Below are positions 33,891-34,286 of a stretch of DNA of 34,286 nucleotides, one piece after another. The notes beneath the pieces are model-generated. The model was given only the letters and a program-made list of their open reading frames with translations, did not search any database and had not been told where the DNA came from. The position numbers and the translations under genes were made by a program. Positions within the stretch are counted from its first letter, which is position 1. Every line of letters begins with the position of its first letter. The DNA comes from Kiritimatiellia bacterium (GTDB lineage: Bacteria; Verrucomicrobiota; Kiritimatiellia; RFP12; UBA1067), in NCBI GenBank assembly GCA_017418445.1, contig JAFONM010000071.1:1-34286 (forward strand), in the 5' to 3' direction.

Positions 33891-34286
33891 ATGAGCGCAA
33901 GGGCACAGGTAGCGGGATCGGTGGTGGCGGGATTCCCGTCGCCCGCAGAGCAGTACCTTGAGCCGCCGCTCGACCTCAACGAACTGCTCGTGAAACGTCC
34001 CGCGGCGACGTACTTCGTTCGCGTGGCCGGCGATTCCATGATCGGCCGCGGCATTCAGGACCGCGACATCCTTGTCGTTGATCGCTCGCTCACTCCCGCG
34101 GAAGGCGACGTCGTCATCGCGGCCGTGGACGGCGAGTTCACCGTGAAGACGTACAGGAGGGTTTCAAAGGTCGACGCCAAGGGACGTCGGCGGACGTACG
34201 TGCTGCTCGAGCCGGCGAATCGGGACTATCCCTCGATAACCGTCGGACCCGGACAGGAGCTCGTCATGTTCGGCAAGGTGACCGCG
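33891..34286 (+). CDS. umuD: UmuD-type SOS mutagenesis autoprotease, 3' truncated by the window
   Basis: 132 codons are visible. The protein matches UmuD closely: the cleavage region VAGFPSPAEQYLE with Ala13-Gly14 as the likely cut site, then DLNELLVKRPAATYFVRVAGD, of which GDSM holds the nucleophile Ser49. GDVVIAAVDGEFTVK ends in the catalytic Lys86. After RecA-stimulated self-cleavage, UmuD serves the error-prone polymerase UmuC, whose gene would be expected just past the edge. The segment before the cut site is only 13 residues, against 24 in E. coli. It starts one base after the preceding stop, and no LexA-type box is seen upstream, so its expression may depend on the operon. Confidence 0.9.
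   Translation, partial: MSARAQVAGSVVAGFPSPAEQYLEPPLDLNELLVKRPAATYFVRVAGDSMIGRGIQDRDILVVDRSLTPAEGDVVIAAVDGEFTVKTYRRVSKVDAKGRRRTYVLLEPANRDYPSITVGPGQELVMFGKVTA

Noticed and set aside
1-34286. Mobile elements, tRNA, rRNA or prophage genes
   Set aside because: No transposase, integrase, terminal repeats, cloverleaf or rRNA-like sequence was seen on either strand; composition and gene order look like uniform chromosome.

Overview
The window is GC-rich bacterial chromosome, densely coded, with every gene I can support on the + strand (31 genes, the first and last cut by the window edges). Many neighbours overlap by 1-11 bases (ATGA, TGATG and GTGA junctions), so most genes sit in long, translationally coupled runs. 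Cell-envelope genes (diaminopimelate epimerase, Pal, Tat, signal peptidase II, a lipid A acyltransferase-like protein, Prc protease, PpiD-like chaperone) indicate a diderm with DAP peptidoglycan. The MEP isoprenoid enzyme Dxs, sigma-54, a GreA with a giant N-terminal extension (also known in Chlamydiae) and a DksA-like protein with a histone-H1-like Lys/Ala tail suggest a member of the PVC group, possibly Kiritimatiellota/Lentisphaerae/Verrucomicrobia. The lineage is inference; no rRNA or marker search was possible.

Layout. 1-2432: end of a type II secretion/type IV pilus ATPase, a possible terminator, then rpoN. 2445-4880: an extended -10 promoter, a NifU-type Fe-S scaffold, a shortened DUF1846 protein and a short-chain prenyl diphosphate synthase. 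4890-6609: a good sigma-70 promoter, then pal, tatA/B and tatC. 6632-9823: GC hairpins and a promoter placed so close to its gene that the mRNA should be leaderless, then a beta-CASP metallo-beta-lactamase RNase, endonuclease IV and pantothenate synthetase; ilvD follows (9868-11535). 11564-15158: a second near-leaderless promoter, a lipoprotein HtrA-like protease and, coupled to it, a large exported protein that looks like an HtrA relative with its catalytic residues lost. 15187-19275: a terminator overlapping a promoter, extended GreA, H1-tailed DksA, lspA and a compact miaA. 19272-21975: a strong promoter, an FHS-family sugar permease and a galactokinase. 22006-34286: a FecR-like exported protein, PpiD-like chaperone, dut, def, a GT-C glycosyltransferase, dxs, a membrane NERD nuclease, Prc protease, dapF, an acyltransferase-like protein and the start of umuD.

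The genes are mostly housekeeping (envelope biogenesis and quality control, isoprenoids, cofactors, DNA repair, transcription-elongation control). No mobile element, CRISPR, tRNA or rRNA was seen, and no gap exceeds about 105 bases. The best candidates for something undescribed are the protease/pseudoprotease pair at 11602-15158, the adjacent pair of RNA-polymerase secondary-channel factors with unusual N-terminal extensions (15257-18066), the leaderless promoters, and several household enzymes with missing domains or residues (MiaA, DUF1846, the LpxL-like protein, Dxs).
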